NCBI GenBank assembly: GCA_007844125.1
Contig: CM017563.1
Location: forward strand, 25,946,694-26,010,693
Direction: 5' to 3'
DNA length: 64,000 bases
From: Sinonovacula constricta
Taxonomy: Eukaryota; Mollusca; Bivalvia; Cardiida; Solecurtidae
Shown here: positions 50,338 through 60,184 of the stretch, one piece after another
Position numbering within the stretch: the first letter of the stretch is position 1
Layout: each line of letters starts with the position of its first letter
The notes under the pieces: generated by a model
The model's database searches: none
The model's input: the letters and a program-made list of their open reading frames with translations, nothing else
Told to the model about the DNA's origin: nothing
Program-made: the position numbers and the translations under genes

Positions 50338-50396
50338 GATGAGTTTCGGCAGTGATGAGGTGAACTTCCTGGTCTACAGATATCTTCAGGAGTCAG
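50338..50396 (+). CDS. TBL1XR1: TBL1XR1 first coding exon (LisH start)
   Basis: ATG at 50339-50341 lies two bases after a possible acceptor (gatcag|G ATG); donor is TCAG|GTACGT. It encodes 19 codons plus one base, including the core of LisH helix 1 ([14 protein letters not shown]). The pyrimidine tract of the acceptor is weak, so the exon might start further upstream in the 5' UTR. Confidence 0.93.
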
Positions 50397-53300
50397 GTAC
50401 GTGGACATGAGTGGCAGTAGTATTTATAGTAATAATTATATTTATACTATAATTTAAAACAATAATAATAAATTTATTAAAGCCACTATAGTGGAGTCTC
50501 ACAGGAAGCCGTATTAGAGACTTCCTTGGCTGCCATAGGTCAGGTTTTGATGAAACGTTACAGGACTGGTACCACCGGACCTGGTAGCAGAATCGGTAGA
50601 GTGTTACTGTTGGCTCCAGGTACGGAGGCCCCATGTTCTATCCCGGACCGCAACATACTAAAGTTGTTAAAAACCCAATAAACAAAGAGGACTGGTACCA
50701 AGCCTTGTTAGGAATATTGTTGGCACCTCAAGACCAGCTTGAATTTTACTGAGTTATGGCCCTGTGTTATATATCTATTGAACTATTATAGTTACATTAA
50801 AGTAACTAAGGTATTATAGTTATATTAAAGTAACTAAGGTAAAAAGCTGTACCTGTGATTTGAACCATCTTGTTGATTAAGGCATAACAGATTGACAAGT
50901 CCAATTATTGGTGTTTAGCCACTTAAATGCCTAAAATTTAGATTAAATTTTCCTCCAACTAACCTGTGCTGAAATGTTATGTTACCTATTGGATTTAAAA
51001 TGAGAAAGAGCATCTATTGTGGTTGAGTTATTAAATTTGTGTTTCAAAAGCCCAATTTCCCCCTAAAAGTAGGGAGTAAAAACCTAATTTCACCCAATAA
51101 ACAAAAACATCTGTAGCCATTGCCTTGAGGTTCTTCTCCAGTAGTTATAGACCTGCTCATAGCTGGTAGAAGATCTTCCACCCTAGTTGGGCTTTCTTAA
51201 AAAAACTCATCCAAAATGACCATAATTTTTGTTTTTAAACCAAAAGGACCAAGGTGAGGTATCTTTAAAAAACAACAACTTTGCATGACTGACTAACTTT
51301 TGATCTACTTACAAATGCTGATGCAAGGTCACCTGGAATGAATATCAAAGCATCTCACTTTGTTAGAAATTCAAGATATCTTGAAGTCTAGGGTAGCATG
51401 TTTCTAAGAGTGTGATATTTCAAGTCATAAAATCAAAAAAGAATTCTAGACAGTACTGCAGTATAGACTATTATGCATTAGGTTTATTAAAATATGTCTC
51501 ACACAGCACAGCATTTTAAAAAGATCTTTCTTGAAATGAAATCATTCTTATTATTCAGAGCTCTTTTTGATGATATCCAGAAAGCAGAAACAACTGAAAT
51601 TTAAAAAAAAGAGTAATAATTGAAATTTATCTAATTTAAATGGTACAATAGTTAATTCAAAGAACTACGGTACTTGTATGTTTATCAGTAACCTCCTATA
51701 TTGCAGGTTTTGTACACTCAGCGTACACCTTTGGTATAGAGTCTCACATCAGTCAGTCAAACATCAATGGGGCCCTGGTTCCTCCTGCTGCCCTGCTCAG
51801 TATCATACAGAAGGGCCTGCAGTATACAGAGGCAGAGATTAGTATCGGAGAGGTGGGTACACGAGAAATCACATCACTGGAGTGTCTTGTCCTCATCATC
51901 TCAAAAAAGTGGCACCTATGCGTGGATCTAGCTGTCTGTCACTCCATCCATCTGTCTCTTTCTGTCTGTTTATCTGTCTGGCATTGCCATGGTTTAGTGG
52001 TTGAGTCGCCAACTTATAACTCCTCTGACTGCTTAGTCACCCACCGCATGGGTTCGAGTCCAGTTTGGAGTGAAGGACTTTGGGAAGGTCTTCCAACTGA
52101 CATGCGCTTGTTCTACCCAGAAGTCGCTTAAACGGTCAAACTTGGTTGCTGTGGTGTATTTAAAAAACAAACAATCTCTCTGTCCCTCAATCGTCTGTCT
52201 ATCTCTATGCCTGACTGTCTGTCTGCTCCTCCCTCTGTTTGTCTATCTCTATGCCTGACTGTCTGTCTGCTCCTCCCTCTGTCTGTCTATCTCTATGCCT
52301 GACTGTCTGTCTGCTGCTCCCTCTGTCTATCTCTATGCCTGACTGTCTGTCTGCTCCTCCCTCTGTCTGTCTATCTCTATGCCTGACTGTCTGTCTGCTC
52401 CTCCCTCTGTCTGTCTATCTCTATGCCTGACTGTCTGTCTGCTGCTCCCTCTGTCTGTCTATCTCTATGCCTGACTGTCTGTCTGCTGCTCCCTCTGTCT
52501 GTCTATCTCTATGCCTGACTGTCTGTCTGCTCCTCCATCTGTCTGTCTATCTCTATGCCTGACTGTCTGTCTGCTCCTCCCTCTGTCTGTCTATCTTTAT
52601 GCCTGACTGTCTGTCTGCTCCTCCATCTGTCTATCTCTATGCCTGACTGTCTGTCTGCTGCTCCCTCTGTCTGTCTATCTCTATGCCTGACTGTCTGTCT
52701 GCTCCTCTGTCTGTCTGTCTATCTCTATGCCTGGCTGTCTGTCTGCTCCTCCCTCTGTCTGTCTATCTCTATGCCTGACTGTCCATCTGCTCCTCCCTCT
52801 GTCTATCTCTATGCCTGACTGTCTGTCTGCTCCTCCCTCTGTCTGTCTATCTCTATGCCTGACTGTCTGTCTGCTCCTCCCTCTGTCTGTCTATCTCTAT
52901 GCCTGACTGTCTGTCTGTCCCTCCCTCTGTCTATCTATCTCTATGCCTGACTGTCTGTCTGCTCCTCCCTCTGTCTGTCTATCTCTATGCCTGACTGTCT
53001 GTCTGCTCCTCCCTCTGTCTGTCTATCTTTATGCCTGACTGTCTGTCTGCTCCTCCATCTGTCTATCTCTATGCCTGTCTGTCTGCTCCTCCCTCTGTCT
53101 GTCTATCTCGATGCCTGACTGTCTGTCTGCTCCTCCCTCGGTCTGTCTATCTCTATGCCTGACTGTCTGTCTGCTCCTCGCTCTGTCTGTCTATCTCTAT
53201 GCCTGACTGTCTGTCTGCTCCTCCCTCTGTCTGTCTATCTCTATGCCTGACTGTCTGTCTGCTGCTCCCTCTGTCTGTCTATCTCTATGCCTGTCTGTCT

Positions 53301-54678
53301 GTCTGCTGCTCCCTCTGTCTGTCTATCTCTATGCCTGTCTGTCTGCTCCTCCATCTGTCTATCTCTATGCCTGACTGTCTGTCTGCTCCTCCCTCTGTCT
53401 GTCTATCTCTATGCCTGACTGTCTGTCTGCTCCTCTATCTGTCTGTCTATCTCTATGCCTGACTGTCTGTCTGCTCCTCCCTCTGTCTGTCTATCTCTAT
53501 GCCTGACTGTCCGTCTGCTCCTCCCTCTGTCTATCTCTATGCCTGACTGTCTGTCTGCTCCTCCCTCTGTCTGTCTACCTCTATGCCTGACTGTCTGTCT
53601 GCTCCTCCATCTGTCTGTCTCTGTCCCCTCTTCTTGCATCTCTCTTTTCTTCCTATCTCCCCCAGTGTGTGTTGTTGCTGTGAGTGAGGCACTTGTCATA
53701 TCAGCACCTGATGCCCTGCACTCGTCCCTCTTGCTCTGTCCAGTGCTTCCTACATCCTGCATCTAAAGGTCAATGGATGTTAGGTAGTGTTTTTAGTTTT
53801 GCATATCAGTATAGTCAAAGAAGTTTACACAGGTACAGGAGGCCCCGAGTTCGGATCTCGAGCCACGGCATACCAAAGTCATTAAAAATGGTAGTGGTAA
53901 AGCTCCCTTGCAAATGCTCTAGCAAATATAAGGATAGTTCCACGATTGGTCAGGTTTATGTGATTGGGTGTGGTATCATGCTTCAAGTGGACACCATCTC
54001 TAGATAACTGAAATACTGTTGTTGGGATGATGAACCCAGCAAACAAACATAACAGTTTACCTGCGACACCTTTTACAAATTTGTGAAATAATGGATGTAA
54101 AAATAGGACACATCACCAAGATTCTGAAAAAAACAACAACAGGTAATGCCAGAAAGAAATTGACATTGTGGTCAACCCAATTGACTGGAGCAATCCATAT
54201 CTGAGATTGTTTTGTTTATGTTTTTTTGCTTATGCTGCTATTGAGTTAAATAATAATGATGGCGTTATGTGTAAAAAATTGTCTGTCAAAAACTGTTAAA
54301 TAAATCAGCAAATTTGTACCTAAACTTTACATATAATAAAATATCTATAAAACTATTCTTTATTTACTCTTGACCACATTAACATAATGTCATAAATTGT
54401 ATTTTAACATGCAGTTAAAATAAAATTAGATTGTCAGATTGCTATTTTCTTAAAAAGAAACCCAAGTGATGGATACATTGACTGTCCTGGAAATCATTCT
54501 GACATCATTGGTTTTCTATGTGCGTAGGATGGATCAGAGAAGGTGATCGAGTCCCTGTCGTTGATTGATGCCGTTATGCCAGATGTAGTGGAGAGTCGTA
54601 AACAGCAGCCAGCAAAGGCAACACAGATCAAAACAGAGCCAGCTAACACCAATGGAGAGGAGAGTTCCAACACCATGC
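50338..54678 (+). CDS. TBL1XR1: TBL1XR1/TBL1 (ebi) N-terminal half, 3' end beyond window
   Basis: Gene-level entry; exons 50338-50396 (ATG at 50339), 51707-51852 and 54528-54678. They join in phase (1, 0, 1) into about 118 residues starting [20 protein letters not shown]. The text matches the vertebrate TBL1XR1/TBL1X N terminus almost throughout: LisH motif, then [17 protein letters not shown] and [17 protein letters not shown], then [14 protein letters not shown]. The protein is a nuclear subunit of NCoR/SMRT-HDAC3 corepressor complexes. Its LisH region drives tetramer formation, and an F-box-like segment with a C-terminal WD40 propeller helps exchange corepressor for coactivator. Invertebrates usually have one gene for the TBL1 family, so it is probably orthologous to both TBL1X and TBL1XR1. 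The WD40 exons are not in the window. Confidence 0.95.
50565..50692 (+). mobile_element. tRNA-derived SINE, family A copy 6, body deleted
   Basis: The head ('atcggtagagtgttactgttggctccaggtacggaggccccatgttctatcccgg') is followed directly by 'acatactaaagttgttaaaaacccaataaacaaa'. The ~200-base body between the post-tRNA segment and the tail is missing. 'gactggtacca' flanks both sides (near 50561 and 50691), probably the target-site duplication. Confidence 0.75.
51707..51852 (+). CDS. TBL1XR1: TBL1XR1 second coding exon (rest of LisH, F-box-like start)
   Basis: Acceptor CTATATTGCAG|GT; donor GGAGAG|GTGGGT. Encodes [19 protein letters not shown] and the conserved [20 protein letters not shown], ending ISIGE in phase 0. 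Confidence 0.95.
51978..52150 (+). mobile_element. tRNA-derived SINE, family B copy 2
   Basis: A box TGGTTTAGTGG and B box GGGTTCGAGTCC, with an enlarged spacing (~50 bases), then 'agtgaaggactttgggaaggtcttcc' and 'cttgttctacccagaagtcg'. It shares the '(g)gttctacccagaag' end motif with the copy at 24632. It leads straight into the 44-bp array. Confidence 0.7.
52190..53640. repeat. 44-bp CT-rich minisatellite in TBL1XR1 intron 2
   Basis: About 33 units of CTCTATGCCTGACTGTCTGT plus CTGCTCCTCCCTCTGTCTGTCTAT; some lack one GTCT or CTGT. It is a pure pyrimidine-biased plus strand, therefore (AGAC)-rich on the minus strand. Frames on both strands are open in patches. It lies between coding exons 2 and 3, so it is transcribed. 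Confidence 0.93.
53815..54055 (+). mobile_element. tRNA-derived SINE, family A copy 7, 5' truncated
   Basis: Starts in the tRNA-like head just before the B box ('caggaggccccgagttcggatctcgagcc'). It continues 'cataccaaagtcattaaaaatggtagtggtaaagctccc', lacks part of the middle, and ends 'ctagataactgaaatactgttgttgggatgatgaacccagcaaac'. Confidence 0.82.
54528..54678 (+). CDS. TBL1XR1: TBL1XR1 third coding exon (F-box-like, linker)
   Basis: Acceptor TATGTGCGTAG|GAT; donor CATGC|GTGAGT. Encodes [20 protein letters not shown] and a linker with [14 protein letters not shown]. Vertebrate copies have an Ala/Gln-rich linker here; this one is shorter and without the poly-Ala run. KTEP resembles a SUMO consensus (IKTE = psi-K-x-E). 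Ends in phase 1; no matching WD40 exon follows before 64000. Confidence 0.93.
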
Positions 54679-55560
54679 GTGAGTACATAATTACAACACT
54701 TACGGCACATGGGTATACTATTGTGTTTTAGTTTGAGTTTACTCCTAAATGCAGGGAACCAACATTATTAAGATTTGAGCTTGTGTTTGAGATCATTTTA
54801 ACCAATAGAGTCAATTTGATTGGTCAGATTTTAAAATTCATCTTAGTTTCAACTTATCAGAAGCTAAAGAATGATTTCAAACTTAAGCCTTATATCCTTT
54901 GGCCTTGGTTGGTTGAATTAATTTTGAAACCTGATTAACCATATATATTATTGTGGCTCCATCTCACAGTTACATTAACACAGGTTTTGTTGTAAAACTA
55001 GATAAAGTTTATATCATTCTCAAACATCAGAATTGTCATATCATTAATGGATTCAAAGTTTTACCCAATAAGGTGCATGAGAATAATAGCCAGACTGGTG
55101 CACATTATTGATAATGGTTCTGGTTTAGTATTGGAAGTAAATCCGATAAAAATAGCAATGACATCCCAGAATACGGCTCATCCCCCGTATTGTGGTTCCC
55201 AATACTTCTGTAATTCAGCATATTGCAATAACTGAGATGAGATTAGAAATACTGGTGTTAAGAGAAGAAATAATGGATTGTACCTTAGACATACTCCCTT
55301 TAGCTTAGTCTGTATTGTTGTACCCGCTTGATCATTGGTAGATTGTATGTTCAGTCCATATTTATTGTTTTCTTTATCGTAACTGGACAGTGAAAGAAAA
55401 ACAGATTATAATTTATCCAGAGCACCAAATTAAAAGAGGAGATTTCTCAGTTTTAGTTTCTCTTCCAAATCAATATTGCTGGTACTAGTTAGGATGCTTG
55501 CAATGCCACAAATGTAATGATTACCAAGCTGCAGTGTTTGATTGTGGTTCATAAAGTTAA
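54679..55560. other. TBL1XR1 intron 3, nothing recognised
   Basis: AT-rich intronic sequence after the exon 3 donor. Confidence 0.45.
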
Positions 55561-55562
55561 AT

Positions 55563-55710
55563 GAGTACACCAATTCTACTACGTTGGGTCCCCAAGTATG
55601 AATACACCAAGTCTACTACATTGGGTCCCCAAGTATGAGCACACCAAATCTACAACGTTGGGTCCCCAAGTATGAGTACACCAAAACTCCTACATTGGTC
55701 CGCAAGTATT
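55563..55710. repeat. 37-bp repeat, four units
   Basis: Four units of GAGTACACCAATTCTACTAC plus GTTGGGTCCCCAAGTAT, the last one diverged. GGGTCCCCAAG has a short dyad. A young, small array in TBL1XR1 intron 3. Confidence 0.9.
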
Positions 55711-56261
55711 GTCAGAATGGCCTTCCATAGTTAAGGGATTGGATTCTCTGACTTGTAACTTGGCTATTATATTTTTTACAGCAGAGAAAATTAAAGTTTG
55801 AAGCATTTGATGAACAGGTTTTGGCTGTATCATTTAATTTCATGTTAATTATTGTTTCTACCGAGTCTAATTAGTTAATTTTTAAATACACTATGCTCTG
55901 TTGTTGCCATAATACATGCATGTTATGTAGGGGAAAAACTTGTAAAAAAGCATTTTTAAGAACTGAAAAGAACCTCCCCATATCTCATGATGGATCTGAG
56001 ATTGATTGTTAATTAAATAATGGTACTGTTTTTGTAACTTGTTGTTTATGAATCTGGTAATATTATGGCATGAAAAAGCTTTTATGTTATCAAAGAGATG
56101 AAAATGTAGTCTATTTTTTTACCCAAGTTTTGTAACTTTTGTGCTTTCTGTGAAATGTTAGCTTTATCAATGTCATGCACTACAAATAGTATATCTGTAA
56201 AATAAGATGTCATTATGTTTTGTACCTTCTAAATGTTGTCTCTGAGTACCGGTACCTGTCC

Positions 56262-57480
56262 TAATAACTATTCTTGATGTACTGGCGTGGGTAAAGGGAT
56301 TGTGGTGAGTGTTGACTACTCTTGATGTACTGGCGTGGGTAAAGGGATGGTGGTGGGTGTTGACTACTTTTGATGTACTGGCGTGGGTAAAGGGATGGTG
56401 GTGGGTGTTGACTACTCTTGATGAACTGGCGTGGGTAAAGAGATGGTGGTGGGTGTTGACTACTCTTGATGAACTGGCGTGGGTAAAGGGATGGTGGTGG
56501 GTGTTGACTACTCTTGATGAACTGGCGTGGGTAAAGGGATGGTGGTGGGTGTTGACTACTCTTGATGAACTGGCGTGTATAAAGGGATGGTGGTGAGTGT
56601 TGACTACTCTTGATGTACTGGCGTGGGTAAAGGGATGGTGGTGGGTGTTGACTACTCTTGATGAACTGGCGTGGGTAAAGGGATGGTGGTGGGTGTTGAC
56701 TACTCTTGATGAACTGGCGTGGGTAAAGGGATGGTGGTGGGTGTTGACTACTCTTGATGTACTGGCGTGGGTAAAGGGATGGTGGTGGGTGTTGACTACT
56801 CTTGATGAACTGGCGTGGGTAAAGGGATGGTGGTGGGTGTTGACTACTCTTGATGAACTGGCGTGTATAAAGGGATGGTGGTGAGTGTTGACTACTCTTG
56901 ATGTACTGGCGTGGGTAAAGGGATGGTGGTGGGTGTTGACTACTCTTGATGAACTGGCGTGGGTAAAGAGATGGTGGTGGGTGTTGACTACTCTTGATGT
57001 ACTGGCGTGGGTAAAGGGATGGTGGTGGGTGTTGACTACTCTTGATGAACTGGCATGGGTAAAGAGATGGTGGTGGGTGTTGACTATTCTTGATGTACTG
57101 GCATGGGTAAAGAGATGGTGGTGGGTGTTGACTACTTTTGATGTACTGGCGTGGGTAAAGATATGGTGGGGAGTGTTGACTACTCTTGATGTACTGGCGC
57201 GGATAAAGGGATGGTGGTGGGTGTTGACTACTCTTGATGTGCTGGCGTGGGTAAAGGGATGGTGGTGGGTGTTGACTATTCTTGATGTACTGGCGTGTAT
57301 AAAGGGATGGTGGTGAGTGTTGACTATTCTTGATGTACTGGCGTGGGTAAAGGGATGGTGGTGGGTGTTGACTACTCTTGATGTACATGTTGGGTTACAG
57401 AATTGGTTGTGGGTGTTGACTACTCTTGATGTACTGGCTTGGTTACAGAATTGGTTGTGGGTGTTGACTACTCTTGATGT
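56262..57480. repeat. 48-bp minisatellite with a 288-bp higher-order unit
   Basis: About 25 units of TGGTGGGTGTTGACTACTCT plus TGATGTACTGGCGTGGGTAAAGGGATGG. Variants (GTACTGG/GAACTGG; GTGGGTAAAG/GTGTATAAAG) recur every six units, so 56309-56596 and 56597-56884 are alternating 288-bp blocks. Because 48 is a multiple of three, the minus strand is open for 470 and 375 codons in two frames (S[ST]RVVNTHHHPFTHA and YIKSSQHPPPSLYPRQ repeats). These are repeat by-products inside an intron of a plus-strand gene. Confidence 0.94.
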
Positions 57481-60184
57481 ACAGATATAATGTTTGTTGA
57501 ATAAACTTGTATCCGAGTCAAGTGATATGGCAGATAACATCCTTATCAACATGCATTTATGTGATGAAATGTTGGAATAGTGCACTTAAAGATGGCGTGC
57601 AGTCATAGTTGAAGACACAAATTTAAAAACCACTTGTACCAGATCTGCCACTTTTGTTCCTAACCCCAATCCTGAACCTTACCCTGGTGATTGTCTAGCT
57701 AGTTAAATTGTCTAAAATAATTCAACCCTTTTCATTCTCCATTTCATTGGATCCTCATGCTAAATTCTTTGTTTCCTGCTTATATCCAGTAGATATTTAG
57801 GCTTTCTTGCCCTGAACATAACTTCCTAATAATGTGCATAGATTCAGACCCAAACATAAAACAAGGATACCTTAAGATGTGTAGAAGTGTTGTGTGAAGG
57901 ACTGTAATAATTGCAAATGCATTTTTTTTAAATTATTCTCCTTATGTAAATTTAGTAAACACAAGGTGACTCCAGTTTAGAACATTAACAAGCAGCTTTT
58001 AGTTTTTTGTGAATTTGTTAACAAACTTTGTTTCCATTTCAGATTTTATTTCTGGTTTAAAGGGTCGAATGAAGTAAGCGGGATAACTAAAAGCAAATAG
58101 TATTCTTTACATAGACGGTCATGTCACTCAATTTTCAGTCCCCTACTATAAGACTTCAAAGCTACATGATTGGTGATTTGTGCTTCACTGTTGTAAAATA
58201 GTTAACCATTTAAAGAATAAAGAAAAAGATACAATTATACTTTATTTTTACAAATAAATGTTTTTAAATAGCATGTAAAGTACTCGGGTATCACCATCTT
58301 GGTGAAGAACGTTTTATTGTCAGCAATGTTTGAATGTACACTATAATTATAATCTTTTATTTATGATCTGACATACAGGCTGGTCATTCAGTCGACACAC
58401 TGGAGAGTTAGTACAGGTTATGAACAACCAGTTGCAGGACAATGGGATGATTCACTTCTCTAGTTGTCCTGACTTGCCAGTGACTTAAGATAAGACAAAA
58501 GCATCTTTTGTATGTTTGTGTAATCATAGCTATTTTTCAACCCAAAGATATTTTGGTGCCTAACTACTATCTGGATCAATTTTTTTACTTTTTAAAGAAT
58601 AAGGAAATAGTCCTTTTGAAAATAGACATACAGACACAGCCCAGATAGGCATAACAGTATACTGTCCGATGGCATATTACAGTATTGCATTCATGGTTTA
58701 TGGTATGCATATCAACCACTCAATACAAATGGGTTTGTTAAAAATCATACCCAGAGTTTTTGTAATGTAATGTGTATACATTTACTGCAATACTTATACC
58801 ATGTGGTATGTACTGTGATATGTATCATATCGATATGGTGGCATATCATTCCATCCTTATTGTTATGACAGCTGTTCACATATGTTATCACAGAGAAACT
58901 AGTATTAACTTATGTTGTCTGACTCTCCAGGGAAGGGAAATTTGTCTGAACTTTTTTATTGCCTTTAACAGAGCTATAATTGAATTCTAAATTAGGATAA
59001 GACAAAACAAATATCAAATTTCTTCTTCATGCATAATTAAACCATAATAATATTTTAATGGAGAGATCCAAGCATGTGAAGTAGGAAATAGGAAACAATT
59101 GCTGACAAAGCTTGTTGCCAAACAGTAGTAAGCCCACTTACGAAGCATTATAACTATTGAGTCTTTGCTTGTTACATGTTTAACTGTCAAATCAATCAGG
59201 TGTAGGCAGATATTGCGTCTGGTGGGAGCTTTCTGATCAGGATCTGAACCTAATGCTGCTAAATAATTAGTTATATATCTAGGTACTGTACATCTACATG
59301 ATTAAGAATAAGTAGGGTTTTTAGCCCTGTGTTGTCTGTTTTTTTGTATATGGTACATTTTTATTTCAAGGTTTTGAGATTAAATATTGCTTCTAATACA
59401 TTTGACCATTTTTCAGTCTTATAATGACTTGAATGTAACCAATCTGCTTTGTCTAGTCAATTTTCCTGTATGCTAGTCAACATATTATGATTGTGGATGT
59501 TGTCTGGGCTCAAACTTTCATGATAAATACTGTAATACCATAATATTGATGTATCCTTATATAAAGAATGTCCTGTTTGTCAGTGTTGAATGCTTAAGAG
59601 CCTATTTTAAGTCTAGCATATTGTGCCACACAAAGGACAGTCCGCTCAGTTTTAGTTCAATGAGATGGGGAGTTGGGGTGGGGGTGGGTGGTCGATGGGG
59701 GAGAAGTAAAGGGAAACTGGCTATAATTGCCTTGCAGGCAGTGAGTCAACTTGAGAAGGAAAAAAATGTCAAAACCAGTCTGCATTAACTCCATACACTG
59801 TATTACTGTTGTACTGAAGTCCTTGAGTTTAAGATTGAAGGGTGTGGTAAAATTAACCAATCAGAGGCCAGTTATTTATGTTATCATTCTTGACCCAGGC
59901 TTTGTTATCATTAATATAAAATCTTTCTGTATAGTAGTATGTTAATTCTAGCACTTTCTATTTCCTGATGTTGTGTTAACCAAAGAGACTCAAAGGATTT
60001 AAGTTAGTGCTTGTTACAGCCTAGAAAAAAAATATCAGTCTTTGACAAATCATCTTAACTACTAAATGATTTAACACACTCTCAGATCCTTTTTTTTATA
60101 AATAAGTGAGGTAGCTTTTAGCAGAGGCCTGCAACTTAAGTTATCATTGAGTGTTGTTTTAAAGTTTTGTCCTGCAACTTTCCT
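57481..60184. other. TBL1XR1 intron sequence between arrays
   Basis: No recognised exon apart from the weak candidate at 58379-58488 and a G-rich patch at 59665-59705 (ggggagttggggtgggggtgggtgg), which could form a G-quadruplex. ORFs are below 80 codons. Confidence 0.4.
58379..58488 (+). CDS. Weak candidate exon, possible alternative 3' end of TBL1XR1
   Basis: A plausible acceptor (tctgacatacag|GC) is followed by an open stretch in the phase left by TBL1XR1 exon 3: WSFSRHTGELVQVMNNQLQD and further, ending TAA at 58486-58488. It matches nothing in TBL1 that I know, has no donor and no obvious poly(A) signal nearby. It could be chance. Confidence 0.15.

Noticed and set aside
53409..53762. Arg/Gln/Asp-rich minus-strand ORF
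   Set aside because: Antisense of the 44-bp CTGT-type array; low complexity only.
56173..57585. 470-codon His/Thr-rich protein
   Set aside because: By-product of a 48-bp repeat on the antisense strand of a TBL1XR1 intron; two different frames are equally open.
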